From the NCBI GenBank assembly GCA_019649035.1, contig BMAT01006200.1, positions 9,901 through 37,405 on the forward strand: DNA of 27,505 nucleotides, given 5' to 3'. The translations under genes and the position numbers were made by a program. Under the pieces are notes generated by a model. That model saw only the letters and a program-made list of their open reading frames with translations, was not told the origin of the DNA and made no database searches. Source of the stretch: Elysia marginata (Eukaryota; Mollusca; Gastropoda; Plakobranchidae). Below, piece after piece: positions 1 to 9,616 of this stretch. How positions within the stretch are numbered: position 1 is the stretch's first letter; every line of letters begins with the position of its first letter.

Positions 1-246
1 TTATATCAGAGACGGCGCTGTGGACAATTGAAAGCGTGCGGCCACACTGTGATGTGAGGAGCGCTTGCGTACATCACATCAAGTCACATTATTCTGACAC
101 CGGGCCGACCAGCCTTAGCACTAAATCCGTAATGCCGGACACTAGGCGGATCAGTTGCGAAAGTCCTTGGTTTAGTTCGGCGGAGGATCGAACCACGCAC
201 CTCCCGATCTCTGATCGAGTGTCTTGCCTCTAGGCCACAGAGCCGG
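1..246 (-). mobile_element. tRNA-headed SINE, copy 1, cut by window edge
   Basis: Read on the minus strand, the element starts near 246 with a tRNA-like head (about 246-180). The head has an A-box-like stretch (TGGCCTAGAGGCAAG) and a B box (GGTTCGATCC). The body follows and contains the block GACACCGGGCCGACCAG (plus-strand wording, about 97-113). Copy 2 at 6285-6548 matches it over the whole length, which shows this is a dispersed repeat and not a lone tRNA-like accident. Its 3' end may lie outside the window. The short open frame at 36-233 is a by-product of the repeat. The exact SINE superfamily was not assigned. Confidence 0.75.
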
Positions 247-448
247 TACAAGAGTGAGCCTAATCATAGTCATTACAAATAGCAAAAAAAAACAACACCG
301 GATTATTTTTATCTTTGCTTTTGAACTTTTTGCACTTATCTAGAATCGTGCGCCTTTCAGACTCTATATTAAGTAAGATAAGTTGTTTGTGGTTATTTAG
401 CTAGAAGATCAAGAGCCTAGGTGTAAATTTGACTTCAAATAGAGAAGT

Positions 449-727
449 GCCGTCGTGTTTTAGTGGTAGACACTCAGGTCTCGTACTGAGAGGTCCAGGG
501 TTCGAGCCCTGTCCGTGTAGCTCGGCGTTTAGCTTGTAGGAAAGGCTTATTTTCCTCGCCCCAGTCACGCATCAAATCGGTAGTGACATATCTTGTCCGT
601 ATGCTAGAGTAATGCGCTTAAATATATACTTTTCTGTGAGTTTTGACGGCAATTAGGTTGGTAATTTTGGGTCTGGAAAACTATGTCAACTGCTTAGGGC
701 ACTTCAGTAGATTAGGCAATGAATATG
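449..727 (+). mobile_element. tRNA-headed SINE, second family, full-length-looking
   Basis: The tRNA-like head lies at about 449-523. It has an A-box-like TTTTAGTGGTAGAC, a perfect 5-bp arm CTCAG/CTGAG closing an 8-nt loop, and a B box GGTTCGAGCCC. The body then reads TGCTAGAGTAATGCGCTTAA and ends in a tail related to GCTTAGAGCAC..TTAGT..GATTAG. The same body and tail recur at 9617-9882 and 22299-22515. The 8-nt loop and the poor acceptor stem argue against a working tRNA gene. Tails of this type occur in many animal SINEs thought to be moved by a partner LINE; the partner here is unknown. Confidence 0.7.
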
Positions 728-739
728 AAATTCCTCTTC

Positions 740-1340
740 ATTTACTTTAAACTTACAATAATTGTTCCGGTAGAAACATGATACCTTTATCTATCTGAAG
801 CTAGGTTTTCGTGGTGGAAAAACGTAGTCTGTTTGCCTTTTGAAAGTTTTAATAGGTATTAAAATCGAAGAATGACAATCAGCAAAACTTGTACAGGCAG
901 ATTCAGAACATAGCCCATTAACACTGAAAGAGAGGAAAATTTCAGTTTACACTACCACACATTAAATGTGTTTTCTGATAGGGAAGCAATCATTTTGAAT
1001 TTTTTAAGTCAGGTACAAGCCGCTAAGATAAGTTTTGAGTTTGAGAGATTATAAATGTAAAAAACCTTCTTAATTTTTTTGCCGTTAGATTTTTATATTT
1101 ATCTTTAAAAAGCTTACGACATAACTTTAGCGCCTTGGAGCTTATGCAAAACGTCTTGAAAATAGTTTATAAAAGTTAATTTTGCCATATTTTTGGCTTC
1201 TGACTTCCTAAAAACTATAAAATGTAATCACTTAAATGATCGGGTGTGCATATCTTTAAACTACTCTCAAACAACTATTTAGCCATAGGCTCATAGGCGT
1301 GCTTATTTTTTTAATCTGTGAAATCAAAATCTACTTCCCC
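740..1340. other. No feature seen
   Basis: AT-rich sequence with no open frame of note, no recognisable repeat and no convincing splice-bounded exon on either strand. Confidence 0.5.
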
Positions 1341-2255
1341 AAAATTGGAGGGCGGCAAGGCGTTTGATGCGGAGAAATCCACTCTCTCTCTCTCTGTCTC
1401 TGCCAGGCATTTCAGTCCAGACACAACTCATCGCCTCTCACAGTGAAGTCAACTCAGCGTCTATTCTGTGCCACTTGGGTATCCTTACCTCGCCGTTATC
1501 GGTAGCAGACTGACTTCTGGCCAGAAGGGTTCCATGCCCCTGCGAGGTGCGACCCTCAGGGCCTACCAGTGAGTGATCTTTTGCTTGCACGACCTAACTA
1601 CCACATTGCGTTAGGAGGCAACAGGCCATTCCCTCCCTTTGGTGGGTGCCTTTTTTCTTCTAATTATCCCGTTCTACATCTACCTCTATAGTAGGTACGT
1701 GGCCCTCACGTGGCTGTCAATGCTTTGTCTGCAGGGTAACTCTTGGGGTTGGAACTGACCTAAGTATGAATTAAACTCATTGTAGAGCTGGGCTGCTGAG
1801 GAATAGGAGACGTCAAAGACCTAAACGTCCAGGCTAATGGTCATGATGCGCTGGTGACGGAGATTGTGACTGAGTGGACAGTGGCTTTTTTACTCTTTTT
1901 CACTCTCGAAAAGCTGTTGTATAGTTTGGGGATGTCACGGACCAAAGGGTAGGGAAGGCAGTGTAGGGTTCACGTGCCTGGATGAGAGGAAACAAAAGTC
2001 TTCAGCAATAATTATGCCTTTAAAAGTACATCAGGAAACAACGATTTGAGCTCAGACATAAAAAGCCCACGTTAAGCAGTGCCGTGCCGGGCTGCTGGCG
2101 ACAAATATGCTACTAACAACCACAATTTTTTTTAAACTACTTCCTGTCATCCATGAATGTGGAGGGGGGGAGGAAAAAGTTAACGTGCCTTAACTCAGCA
2201 GATCCCATTATCCTTTAGTTGAATGTGTGTGTGGTATAAATAAAAAAGGTAGAAT
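1340..2255. other. GC-richer anonymous stretch, possible 5' part of a LINE
   Basis: Base composition rises clearly compared with the flanks, and a short (CT)n tract sits at about 1381-1396. There is no long open frame. It lies immediately upstream of the decayed LINE endonuclease at 2255, on the same strand. It could therefore be that element's 5' UTR or first ORF in ruins. No protein similarity was recognised, so this is inference from position and composition only. Confidence 0.25.
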
Positions 2256-2294
2256 TAACCAAGATGATGAATGACAATAAGATCCACATACCTC

Positions 2295-2489
2295 TTCTAC
2301 AAGAAACTCTCCTTTGAACAGCCAACACCAGAATAGCGGGCTACAAAGTATACCCTTGTGGGTGTTCTACAAGAAACTCTCCTTTGAACAGCCAACACCA
2401 GGATTGCGGGCTACAAAGTATACCCTTGTGGGTGTTCTACAAGAAACTCTCCTTTGAACAGCCAACACCAGAATAGCGGGCTACAAAGT
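2295..2489 (+). repeat. 70-bp tandem repeat, about 2.8 copies, inside a LINE endonuclease
   Basis: The start TTCTACAAGAAACTCTCC recurs at 2295, 2365 and 2435, an exact 70-bp spacing. The copies are nearly identical, differing for example at AGAATAGCGG versus AGGATTGCGG. The unit spans the LLQET region of the decayed LINE endonuclease. Seventy is not a multiple of three, so each extra copy shifts the frame. The high identity of the copies next to heavily decayed flanks suggests a recent local amplification. Confidence 0.95.
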
Positions 2490-3189
2490 GGGTGTTAAGG
2501 CTGCAGAGGAATCATCCCACTACAGAGCCCGTGACAATGGAAATGCAGTAACTCCCAAACGTTTTATATTGCAGATATTGCACTTTGATTGTCAAGGGCA
2601 GCACATCAGAAATGACCTCTCTTCATGTGACTCGGAATTATGCCACCGACATTCGGAAAACTTTTGCTTCTATGGGAATAAATATACATTCTACAACATC
2701 TGCAACCTGCCGTACAGACGATTTGGTTGAAAGCACTTGCCACTATACAGTAATCACAGGTGATTCTAATGGACCCTTGCCACAATGGGGCTATCCAGCT
2801 AATAACAACACAGAGAAATACCATGAATAACTGCATGAGAGTACATACCTGGTCATCACACAAGATGCAAAACCCACCGCAACCCTACAACTACACAAGG
2901 CACACAATATTCTCGGCCGTCCTGACTTGACCATTTCGTCATCTGACCTGGAGCCTTGATGCAAGGTACAACTTCTCTCAGGCATAGGCAATGATTACAG
3001 ACAAATTATGACGACCATTACCAACTAGCAGGAGAAGTCTAAACAGCAAAGCAGAGCGCGCTGGAACTTTAAGATGGCAAAGTTGCCAACTTTCACAGCT
3101 ACAAACAAGATACCAGACCTGGCACGGATTTAAGCTGATATCAACTTATAAAAACACAAGCATTACCACACTACAGTCCCTAGAAGCCA

Positions 3190-3610
3190 ACAAAATGCAT
3201 ACTATCTTTACTTCCAAGCTTGTCTTGCAGTGGTTACAGGGTATACAAACTTGCCGGGCAATGACAAAGCAGAGAGACTTGGAATTTTAGGATCAAATTC
3301 AGAACAACAACATTCCAGACAAATCACTGAAGAAAATTGCAAAGGAAAATGGTTGAACTTGTGGTCAAGGAGGACGGCTGAAAGAGACGCACAGTAACAC
3401 ATGAATATGGTCAAGGAAAAAGGACCCCATCAGAGAAAATAAGAATGTACCATTTTTCGTCTTAGAAACCTCTACCTCCGAGTTTCCACTTTAATCCTGA
3501 ACACTCAAATCTCTGTCAACTCTTTAACCACTCATATGAAACGGTCGAACATCTTCTTATTGAATGCGCTAAACTAGAATATTTTAGACCAATGATTGAA
3601 AGATTTTGAA
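3190..3610 (+). pseudogene. LINE RNase H and C-terminal zinc-knuckle-like remnant
   Basis: One frame gives GYTNLPGNDKAERLG, which resembles the conserved end of RNase H domains found in LINEs (G-x-x-x-x-P-G-N-E/D-x-A-D/E). The adjacent frame supplies the preceding LQW, so a frameshift lies within it. Further on, a C-x-L-F-x-H then E-T-V-E-H-L-L-I-E-C arrangement resembles the C-terminal Cys/His domain of the same elements. Both pieces are on the plus strand and in the order expected for one LINE ORF2, but in different frames. No function is retained. Confidence 0.55.
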
Positions 3611-3879
3611 GGTATGAATTAACAGTTGAGAGAAGTAGATTTTATGCATGAAATGTCTGCCTTTTAGTGTGATTCGAACCTCTCTATTTATAGTATCTTC
3701 GGCACCCACTGCCTTGCCACTTAGAGAAACATGGCTTATAACATGTCGTCACTACGCTCCTTCTCTCTCCCGCCCCTGATATAGACAACACCCTGCACTC
3801 CTCCCCCTCCCTGAAACAACTGCAACAGACCGCAACATATTACAATATGGCAATAGGCCGAAGTGCAAAATCTCAAACG

Positions 3880-5985
3880 TTGCAGCAACACAAATTCGAA
3901 AGCTTACCTAGCAGGATACGTTTGCAGGAAGATATGAAATTCATTCTGGACTTTTGCCATTTTTCTTGTTAGCGTCAAGTCTCATACCATCATGGTCCAT
4001 GAACATAACATGATACATTGTATGCAGTTTTGCAATGACTTTGATATTAGGCGTATCTCTTTTTCCAGTTTATTTACGCTGCGTTATTAATATTTAAGTT
4101 CCTTTTGTAACGGTATAATTTTTGTAAGCGAAATATGATATAGGTTTATGACTCATGCGTATTATGCAGATTAGAATTCTATAAAGGAGAATGGTGACTA
4201 GTTATACAAAGTATAGAACTAGCTTGTACAGAACAAGGGCTTAATTTTAGACTTGAACAATATCAGACAAAGTTGGGAGAAGGTTCTGGCAAATGATTGT
4301 TCATGTACTTGTCCACATAGTTGCAGTCATTCCCTGTATAGTGTCCTAATGAGAGGGTCGGTAACTCTGGTCCCTTATCATTTATGCAAAGGCGACCGCT
4401 TTTGCCTCATGAAAGTTGTTGACGCTATGGTGAAATTAAAAAAAGGTCTTCTTTCCCAACATGCATCTGGTCTGATCATTGAGCCCAAGCAGACTCGATG
4501 TCGTCCATGAAGGAAAAAAATCTTGTGAAATTGAATTAATCTTTAGTTGATTTTCAAGCTATTGGCCACATTTCAAAATACATTTAGTTAATATGCATGC
4601 TATTTTTCTGACTTTCCTGTTTTAAAATTTGGACAGCGGACCCGTGCTCTTTTCAGTTACTAATTCAATAAAAACAACTGTGCCTTATATGATAATGTTT
4701 ATTAGAAGATTTAAAGGCACATATAACACAGATAAATATTGTCTGGTTTTTAGATTGGTTTTATTAACTGTTCTCTAATTCTTTCATATTGAAGCGTGTG
4801 TCTTCCTTCTCTTGTTTGGGGATGTTGTTGTTTCCAGACAATATTGTTCTATTGCCCCACACAATCCTTCCTTCCAGTACCAGGTTTGAGCTGGCGGTCA
4901 GACTATAATAGAACCCATTTGCTCTAGTGATGAATAATGAAATATTCCATGCATACAAATGACGCGGGCCGCTGGTAAGTTTATGTTATGATTTTACTAA
5001 AAGTTAAAGACTCTAACAATGATTTACTTTAGAACACCTAAGAATAAGAGAGAAATGAATCAAGAACAAAAACGACGAAAAAATAACAGTTTTTATTTTT
5101 AATTCAAACGGTAAGGACAATGAAGTACACGCGAATTCCGCTCATATGAAGGCAGCAGTCAGTGAAATAAACCGATGCTGATGGAATTCGTAAGCTCTGG
5201 CTTGTTGGCTCTCCAAGTATCAACGCCGGAGAGGACAAAAAGATGTTGGCAAATTATTTGACCCTTGGCGGAGTCGGTAAGTTCGAACAGACCTGATATC
5301 TAAAATCCTGACTTCCAGGAAATCTGCCATATAAGCCATCGATTTCCATTCCGTTGATCACTCATGCTACAGCGTTTTGAACAGGCTTTCTAATTTGTTT
5401 TGACCTAACGATAGAACCACACCGACGGTAAGACCGCGACATCTACTCAAAGCGACGCTTTCGGCCTGTTCTACTGTAATCTAAGCCTAACTACGAATAA
5501 AAGGACAGGCTTTTCTGTACTACAGACAAAAAACCTAACACGAGTTGATGTCAAAGTCTGACCATCGGGCCTAATGGCTGTTCTATCCTTAGTCACATTA
5601 AAAAGAAATCAACCAGTCCCCGCTAACCTCTAAACTCCCTGAAGATTACAAGGTAAGTTGACCATGATTCTCTACAGGAGAAAATTAAATATACTATGGT
5701 GGTCTAGCACTTACTCTATGGCCAGGCAAAGTTACCTTGCGGAGACTCTGGCTAGCTGTTAGGTAAAATTAAAAAGTTAAGCAGAGAAAGCGTTCTTTAT
5801 ATGGGTTTCCGGATAGATCATTACCAACCAAATTTATTATCTGAAGTCAGAGAGGAGCAGCTGTTGAAGAGCATTACGCTAACATACTCTAATTTATACA
5901 TGCTTTACTGACAAGATTTTTCATTGGTTGTAGCCGGGAACTCATTTAATGCCTGAATGAGACGAGGACATTTATGTAAAAAGTC
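3880..5985. other. Anonymous sequence, only unrecognised short open frames
   Basis: Two short open frames stand out a little: one on plus at 4253-4510 (85 codons, starting MNNIRQSWEKV) and one on minus at 4764-4958 (64 codons). Neither shows a signal peptide, known motif or good flanking splice sites, and neither was recognised. The rest is AT-rich with no repeat structure that I could see. Confidence 0.4.
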
Positions 5986-6002
5986 TTTCAGTGGAACTAA
6001 AT

Positions 6003-6088
6003 GTCAAGCTGCCAAGCAAGGGCTTGAACCCCAGGCCTCTCGCTCTGAGAGTTGAGCGTCTACCACTAAACCATGACGCAGCCGCTGC
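6003..6088 (-). repeat. tRNA-like SINE head fragment
   Basis: Read on minus, it has A-box-like TGGTTTAGTGGTAGAC, a perfect 5-bp arm CGCTC/GAGCG closing an 8-nt loop, and a B box GGTTCAAGCCC. This matches the head type of the SINE at 449-727, including the 8-nt loop. No matching SINE body was recognised downstream on the minus strand (below 6003), so it looks like a solitary or truncated head. Confidence 0.6.
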
Positions 6089-6158
6089 TGCGCTATGCTT
6101 GCGCTCACTGGAGATTATTACGACAGATGTTCTATGAGGAACGCAAAAGTAGGTTGTA

Positions 6159-6248
6159 TTAACGCAAAAAAGTAAAGCCCGTGCACAATACACTTTCTAG
6201 TGCGCAACATACCTTTAAATCAACACAGATTGCCTGGTACAATAAATG
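6159..6248. repeat. 90-bp direct repeat, left copy
   Basis: It starts TTAACGCAAAAAAG and contains GTAAAGCCCGTGC and ACCTTTAAATCAA. By hand alignment it matches 6551-6640 at roughly 88 percent. The pair brackets SINE copy 2. Confidence 0.85.
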
Positions 6249-6284
6249 ATTTGGTTGTTTGAATTTTAACTTACCAGTCAACTT

Positions 6285-6548
6285 CGAGGTTATATCAGAG
6301 ACGGCGCTGGGCACAACTGAAAGCGTGCTGCCACACTGTGATGTAAGGAGCGCTTGCGTACACCACACCCAGTCACATTATCCTGACACCGGGCCGACCA
6401 GACTTAGCACTAAATCCATAATGCCAGAAACTAGACAGATCAGCTGCTCATACCAATTTTAAAGTCCTTGGTTTAACTCGGCCGGGAATCGAACCACGCA
6501 CCTCCCGATCTCTGACGGAGTGTCTTACTGCTAGACCACAGAGCCTGT
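6285..6548 (-). mobile_element. tRNA-headed SINE, copy 2 (same family as 1-246)
   Basis: The minus-strand tRNA-like head lies at about 6548-6478, with A-box-like TGGTCTAGCAGTAAG and B box GGTTCGATTCC. It is followed by the body shared with copy 1 (GACACCGGGCCGACCAG on plus, about 6385-6401). Compared with copy 1, this copy carries extra bases around 6448-6462 (TCATACCAATTTTAAAG region). It sits between two 90-bp direct repeats. Confidence 0.8.
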
Positions 6549-6550
6549 TA

Positions 6551-6640
6551 TTAACGCAAAGAAGGAAAGCCCGTGCGCAATACAGTTTCTAGTGCGCTAT
6601 ATACCTTTAAATCAATACAGATTGTCGGGTACAGTTAATG
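6551..6640. repeat. 90-bp direct repeat, right copy
   Basis: It starts TTAACGCAAAGAAG and carries AAAGCCCGTGCGCAATAC and ACCTTTAAATCAATACAG. It is the partner of 6159-6248 in the same orientation. It is far too long and diverged to be an ordinary SINE target-site duplication. Confidence 0.85.
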
Positions 6641-6951
6641 AATATTTGAATAGGAGAAAATCATCTTTAATGAATAAATATGACTCACGCATATAAAACT
6701 ATAGACAGGGAAATCAGGGAAAATGAATAATTCATTTAAAATCTTCAAAGGCATCATCAATGCATTTTGAGAATACATGATGTAAAGTGCATTTCAAAAA
6801 ATGATCGATGGGTGTACTTGGGGCATGATTATTCATGATTGTTTTCCTACAGAACCGATGAAAAGAAAAGATTGAAGAAACTCACGCACATAATATAGGA
6901 AAATTAAAGCGGTGCAATTGCGAATAAATTAGGCAAGTCTGTCTGTGTATG

Positions 6952-6959
6952 TATTTAAA
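6952..6959 (+). promoter_or_regulatory. TATA-like box before the secreted-peptide gene
   Basis: TATTTAAA lies about 75 bases before the ATG at 7034. A start site about 30 bases downstream (near 6985-6990) would leave a 5' leader of some 45-50 bases, which is reasonable for a small secreted-peptide gene. AT-rich matches are common here, so the call rests on position. Confidence 0.35.
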
Positions 6960-7033
6960 CAGCTAAGTTTTGCTCAGCGGCTGGATACAACACAGAATTT
7001 TCGCTTAGAGTCTACAACTAAAAGAGAGTCATC

Positions 7034-7075
7034 ATGAAAATTGTATTGACAGTCGTGCTTTGTGCACTGATTTTC
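7034..7075 (+). CDS. Signal-peptide exon of a small secreted peptide (candidate exon 1)
   Basis: The exon encodes MKIVLTVVLCALIF: a lysine followed by a hydrophobic run, which is the start of a signal peptide. It ends at an almost perfect donor (TTTTC then GTAAGTAT, GT at 7076-7077) in phase 0. The upstream sequence before ATG (GAGTCATCATG) has no in-frame competing start nearby, and a TATA-like box lies at a fitting distance. If read through without splicing, the frame ends at 7243 and loses any secreted-protein logic. Two downstream exons, 7326-7384 and 7770-7867, each continue it in frame. The product was not recognised. Small secreted precursors with a separate signal exon are common in molluscs (neuropeptides, antimicrobial and other peptides). 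Which class this belongs to cannot be told. Confidence 0.5.
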
Positions 7076-7325
7076 GTAAGTATAAGTTCGTTCCAAGGGT
7101 TTTGGGCAAAAACATATGAGGCGATAATCAGCTTATTGTCTAAGCTTGTATGGCGAATGAGTTGGAAGACGGATATCCTTTTTTGTGAAAACTTCATTGA
7201 AAGGTCTTTTTTCCTTATTTTTCTGAATACTCTAAATCAATAAGCAAAATATTAGTCATTTATGAAATTGTGGACGTTTGGAAACTTGAAACAATGTCTC
7301 GTTCACAAAAGCAACGCCTTTGCAG

Positions 7326-7384
7326 GTGAACAATGCGACATCCGACTCAATATCAATGGACGCACGACAATTGTCCAAGCGAGA
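7326..7384 (+). CDS. Candidate alternative middle exon A (pro-region ending in Lys-Arg)
   Basis: The acceptor ACGCCTTTGCAG (AG 7324-7325) is good. The exon continues exon 1 in phase 0 and encodes about 19 residues ending RQLSKR, a classical dibasic cleavage site. A GTATGA donor at 7385 leaves phase 2. The donor is weaker than those of its neighbours, and the frame also runs on unspliced to 7670 into AT-rich, low-complexity protein. Exon A cannot be joined to exon B, because the join gives a stop within three codons. A and B would therefore have to be used one at a time. Alternatively, this is a chance open stretch or a dead exon copy. Confidence 0.3.
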
Positions 7385-7769
7385 GTATGATTTTTATCTT
7401 AATCAATCAGATAATATAGGGATTCGTGTTCTTCTTTTTTTAATTATTATTCGTTTCTTTATTTTTGCTATGCTAGTTTTGATAAATTTTTCATTACCGG
7501 TACCTCCTTTTTTTAAGTACAGATTTAATATATCAAAGTCTTTTTTTAAATATTTAAGATTCAGCATAATACAGTATATAAATTCAATACCTATTTCGGA
7601 AAAAGAAGACAGACCATTAAATACTCTAACTATGGACAATATTAAGAACAATTATTGTTATATCGCTTAAACAAAATTTCCGAACTTGCTTGAAAAAAAA
7701 ATTAAACATTATTGTTTATGTTCCCGTTCTCCGTAACCTTGTGATAATATTCTACTAAATTCCCTACAG

Positions 7770-7867
7770 ACGGTGACACATCAAGCGCCTTCAGGTAACC
7801 TGCATTACGGACATTTTGTTAAATCTGTAGGTTCGGAACAACTGGAACTTCCTGCCCGACGTGAAAG
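7770..7867 (+). CDS. Candidate middle exon B of the secreted peptide
   Basis: The 98-base exon lies between a good acceptor (TTCCCTACAG, AG 7768-7769) and an excellent donor (GAAAG then GTAAGC, GT 7868-7869). It continues exon 1 in phase 0 with no stop and encodes 32 residues. The first few would complete the hydrophobic signal (TVTHQA), and the last read ELPARRE, an Arg-Arg processing site. It leaves phase 2, the same as exon A. It contains no cysteine. Composition is GC-richer than the surrounding intron. No family was recognised. Of the two middle exons this has the stronger splice signals. Confidence 0.5.
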
Positions 7868-8429
7868 GTAAGCTCTATTAACTTTTGGGGCAACCAGGGT
7901 AAATCAGTCACAAGTCGCTCGGACTACATTTAGTTTCGGACCCTTTAAAAACAAAAACTTGCTGACAAGATATACCAGATCTGGTTGTTTCAGGGTGAAA
8001 TATCTCCGGACATTGATATTTTTCAACTTTAGAATAGCATAAACAACGTTATTTTGAAAAAGATATAAAATGGCTTCATGTATAAAAATTCTGACTTATG
8101 GCTGATCTATATCGCTGGTCGCTTTATATCATTCTCATTAATGCGTATAAGGTATGAAGGCGTTTGAAAATTGAAAATTATTCTTGATATTAACATTTAA
8201 AATTAGCTCCTACAAGGTACACATAGGGAAACCAATATGTAACTTCTTTCTTTTCTTTAATTTATAGCTTACTAGATTATACAGACTAGTTCTGCTAAAA
8301 TAAATAGATTTATTCAGGCTCATACTTAGTAAATCTTTTCAGTGAAAATAAAAGACGCTGCCGGCATTAATATTCTTTCAAGATGTTAATTTGCTACTGG
8401 GGAGAGGGCGGATTCTTGTTGTACACGGT

Positions 8430-8550
8430 GGGGCAACGTGGCTCAGTTGTTTGCGCTTTGAACTCGGGATCCTGCGGTTACGTATTCGGTTTTCTAACCA
8501 CGACTCGTGCTGGAAAGATTACAATATATATATATATGTATGTATATATG
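8430..8550 (+). repeat. Decayed tRNA-like SINE head followed by a (TA)n tract
   Basis: GGGCAACGTGGCTCAGTTG and CGCTTTGAACTCGGGATCC follow the wording of tRNA-derived heads. These have a GTGGCTCAGTTGG-type A box, with a damaged B box near GGTTACGTATTCGG. A (TA)n/(TG)n tract follows at about 8521-8550. The head resembles the minus-strand head at 22226-22297 (GTGGCTGAGTGG). Confidence 0.5.
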
Positions 8551-8689
8551 AAAGTGGGTTATTTTAATGTTTTTCCACTGTACTTTTTTGCCATGAATGA
8601 TAAGAACAAAGACTACCAATTCAGTGTTATAAATATGTGCCATCTTGCCAAACGCCAAGGATGAAGAAAACTGGATATAAAAGTTGAGG

Positions 8690-9490
8690 GAAAATCACTT
8701 CCAGCAAAACAATACCCAAATTATCTTGGGGTCACGTTAGGCAAACAGCTCGTTTACATGAAACACCTACTACTAGCGCTAGTAAAATTTCAAAAAGGAC
8801 CTGCTTCCTCAGAACATTCGCAGGAACATCTTGAGGCGCCTCCCAAACAGAGCTCCGAACATCGACCTTTGCTACAGTGTGGTCGAATACTGTTCCCCTG
8901 TATGGGTAAACCTGTCCACAGACTTCCAGTCATTAGTTCCATTATGCCAGCCTCGTTGGTGTAAAATTGGCAGAATCTAAGTAAAAAGTAGCAGGCTGTA
9001 TAATTAACATCAACACCTGCCCAGTGGCTTCCAGTATATAGCTCAGCTGCGTCACCTCATATCAGAGAGAAGACATTAATCAGGAAACATTTTTAAAAAA
9101 TAAAGGATATGTGAGATGATGTCCCTACCAATAAAAATTTTATCGAATGCCCCAATAACGGCAAGTCTTAGACTCAAATCCCGAAGGCTATCTACAAATC
9201 GGAACTCATAGTACAATGTAACAGTAGGATGTTAAAGTGAATGGCAGAGACATAGTTCACTTGGTCGCTCCGTGATTGATGGTATAATACACACCCTAAA
9301 AGAAAATACTGAGTCATTATTTAGAAGGCTAATTGCCTACAAACCCTAGTTTGACTGCCTACAATATACACAAATGGCGACTAAAGGATTTCACATCTTG
9401 CTCGTAGTACAAAGACGAAGTAGCAACAACAGCCCGCATAATCTTACACCATCCACTAATTAAACTTGAAGGGGTATATAATACAATGAA
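8690..9490 (+). pseudogene. Decayed jockey-like LINE reverse transcriptase, C-terminal part
   Basis: Across frames the translation reads YLGVTLGKQL (8714-8746), then after a frameshift LRTFAGTS-stop-GAS (about 8812-8845). TPAQWLPVYSSAA-SPHIRE (about 9013-9075) and LRLKSRRL (about 9168-9192) follow. This order (YLGVTLD; LRKLAGTSWGA; STP-WLPVLSNIAPPHLRR; RLKSRRPLW) is that of the region after the RT catalytic core in jockey/CR1-like non-LTR elements. A last weak Cys/His patch may lie near 9400-9450. There are several frameshifts and stops, and the catalytic core is absent. It is not obviously the same element as 2255-3880, which carries RNase H. Confidence 0.65.
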
Positions 9491-9616
9491 GACAGCAAAA
9501 AATTAATGATACATTCCCAACCTGGATCGAGAAATTCAATTGGAATTGCTAGGCATACGATACTACTAGTGGTAAATGTACTTCTTCAGAAAAGTCGAAG
9601 ATTTCATAAGTGATTT

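Larger units (their letters stand above)
2255..3880 (+). mobile_element. Decayed LINE with endonuclease and RNase H remnants, RT missing
   Basis: Broken frames give, in order: an APE-type endonuclease start (LLQET then an AGY pattern, about 2270-2350); a later endonuclease portion (ITGDSNGPLPQWGY, about 2755-2800, matching the GDFN-type motif region); then an RNase H-like motif (LPGNDKAERL, about 3250-3280). After that comes a C-terminal segment with the ETVEHLLIEC wording (about 3540-3572), and a possible last patch near 3815-3870. The expected reverse transcriptase, including any YADD box, is not visible between 3030 and 3150. Stops and frameshifts are frequent throughout. LINEs carrying RNase H belong to the I-like groups, but the clade is not certain. 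The element is dead. Confidence 0.65.

Noticed and set aside
36..233. 65-codon open frame, echoed at 6259-6462
   Set aside because: Both lie within copies of the same SINE on its antisense strand; the similarity reflects the repeat and not a protein.
449..523. Possible functional tRNA gene
   Set aside because: It has an 8-nt anticodon loop and no closing acceptor stem, and is followed by a SINE body repeated elsewhere in the window.
2295..2489. CRISPR-like array
   Set aside because: The units are contiguous 70-bp tandem copies with no unique spacers, and they encode part of a LINE endonuclease.
7320..7670. 116-codon open frame as a stand-alone protein
   Set aside because: It begins at an acceptor-like site, not a plausible start context, and most of it is AT-driven Phe/Ile/Lys-rich sequence with a matching open frame on the other strand. 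Only the first 59 bases look exon-like.
8268..8304. Alternative last exon for the peptide gene (stop at 8289, AATAAA at 8299)
   Set aside because: It adds only a few residues with no processing site. The pyrimidine tract is good, so it is kept only as an alternative to exon C.
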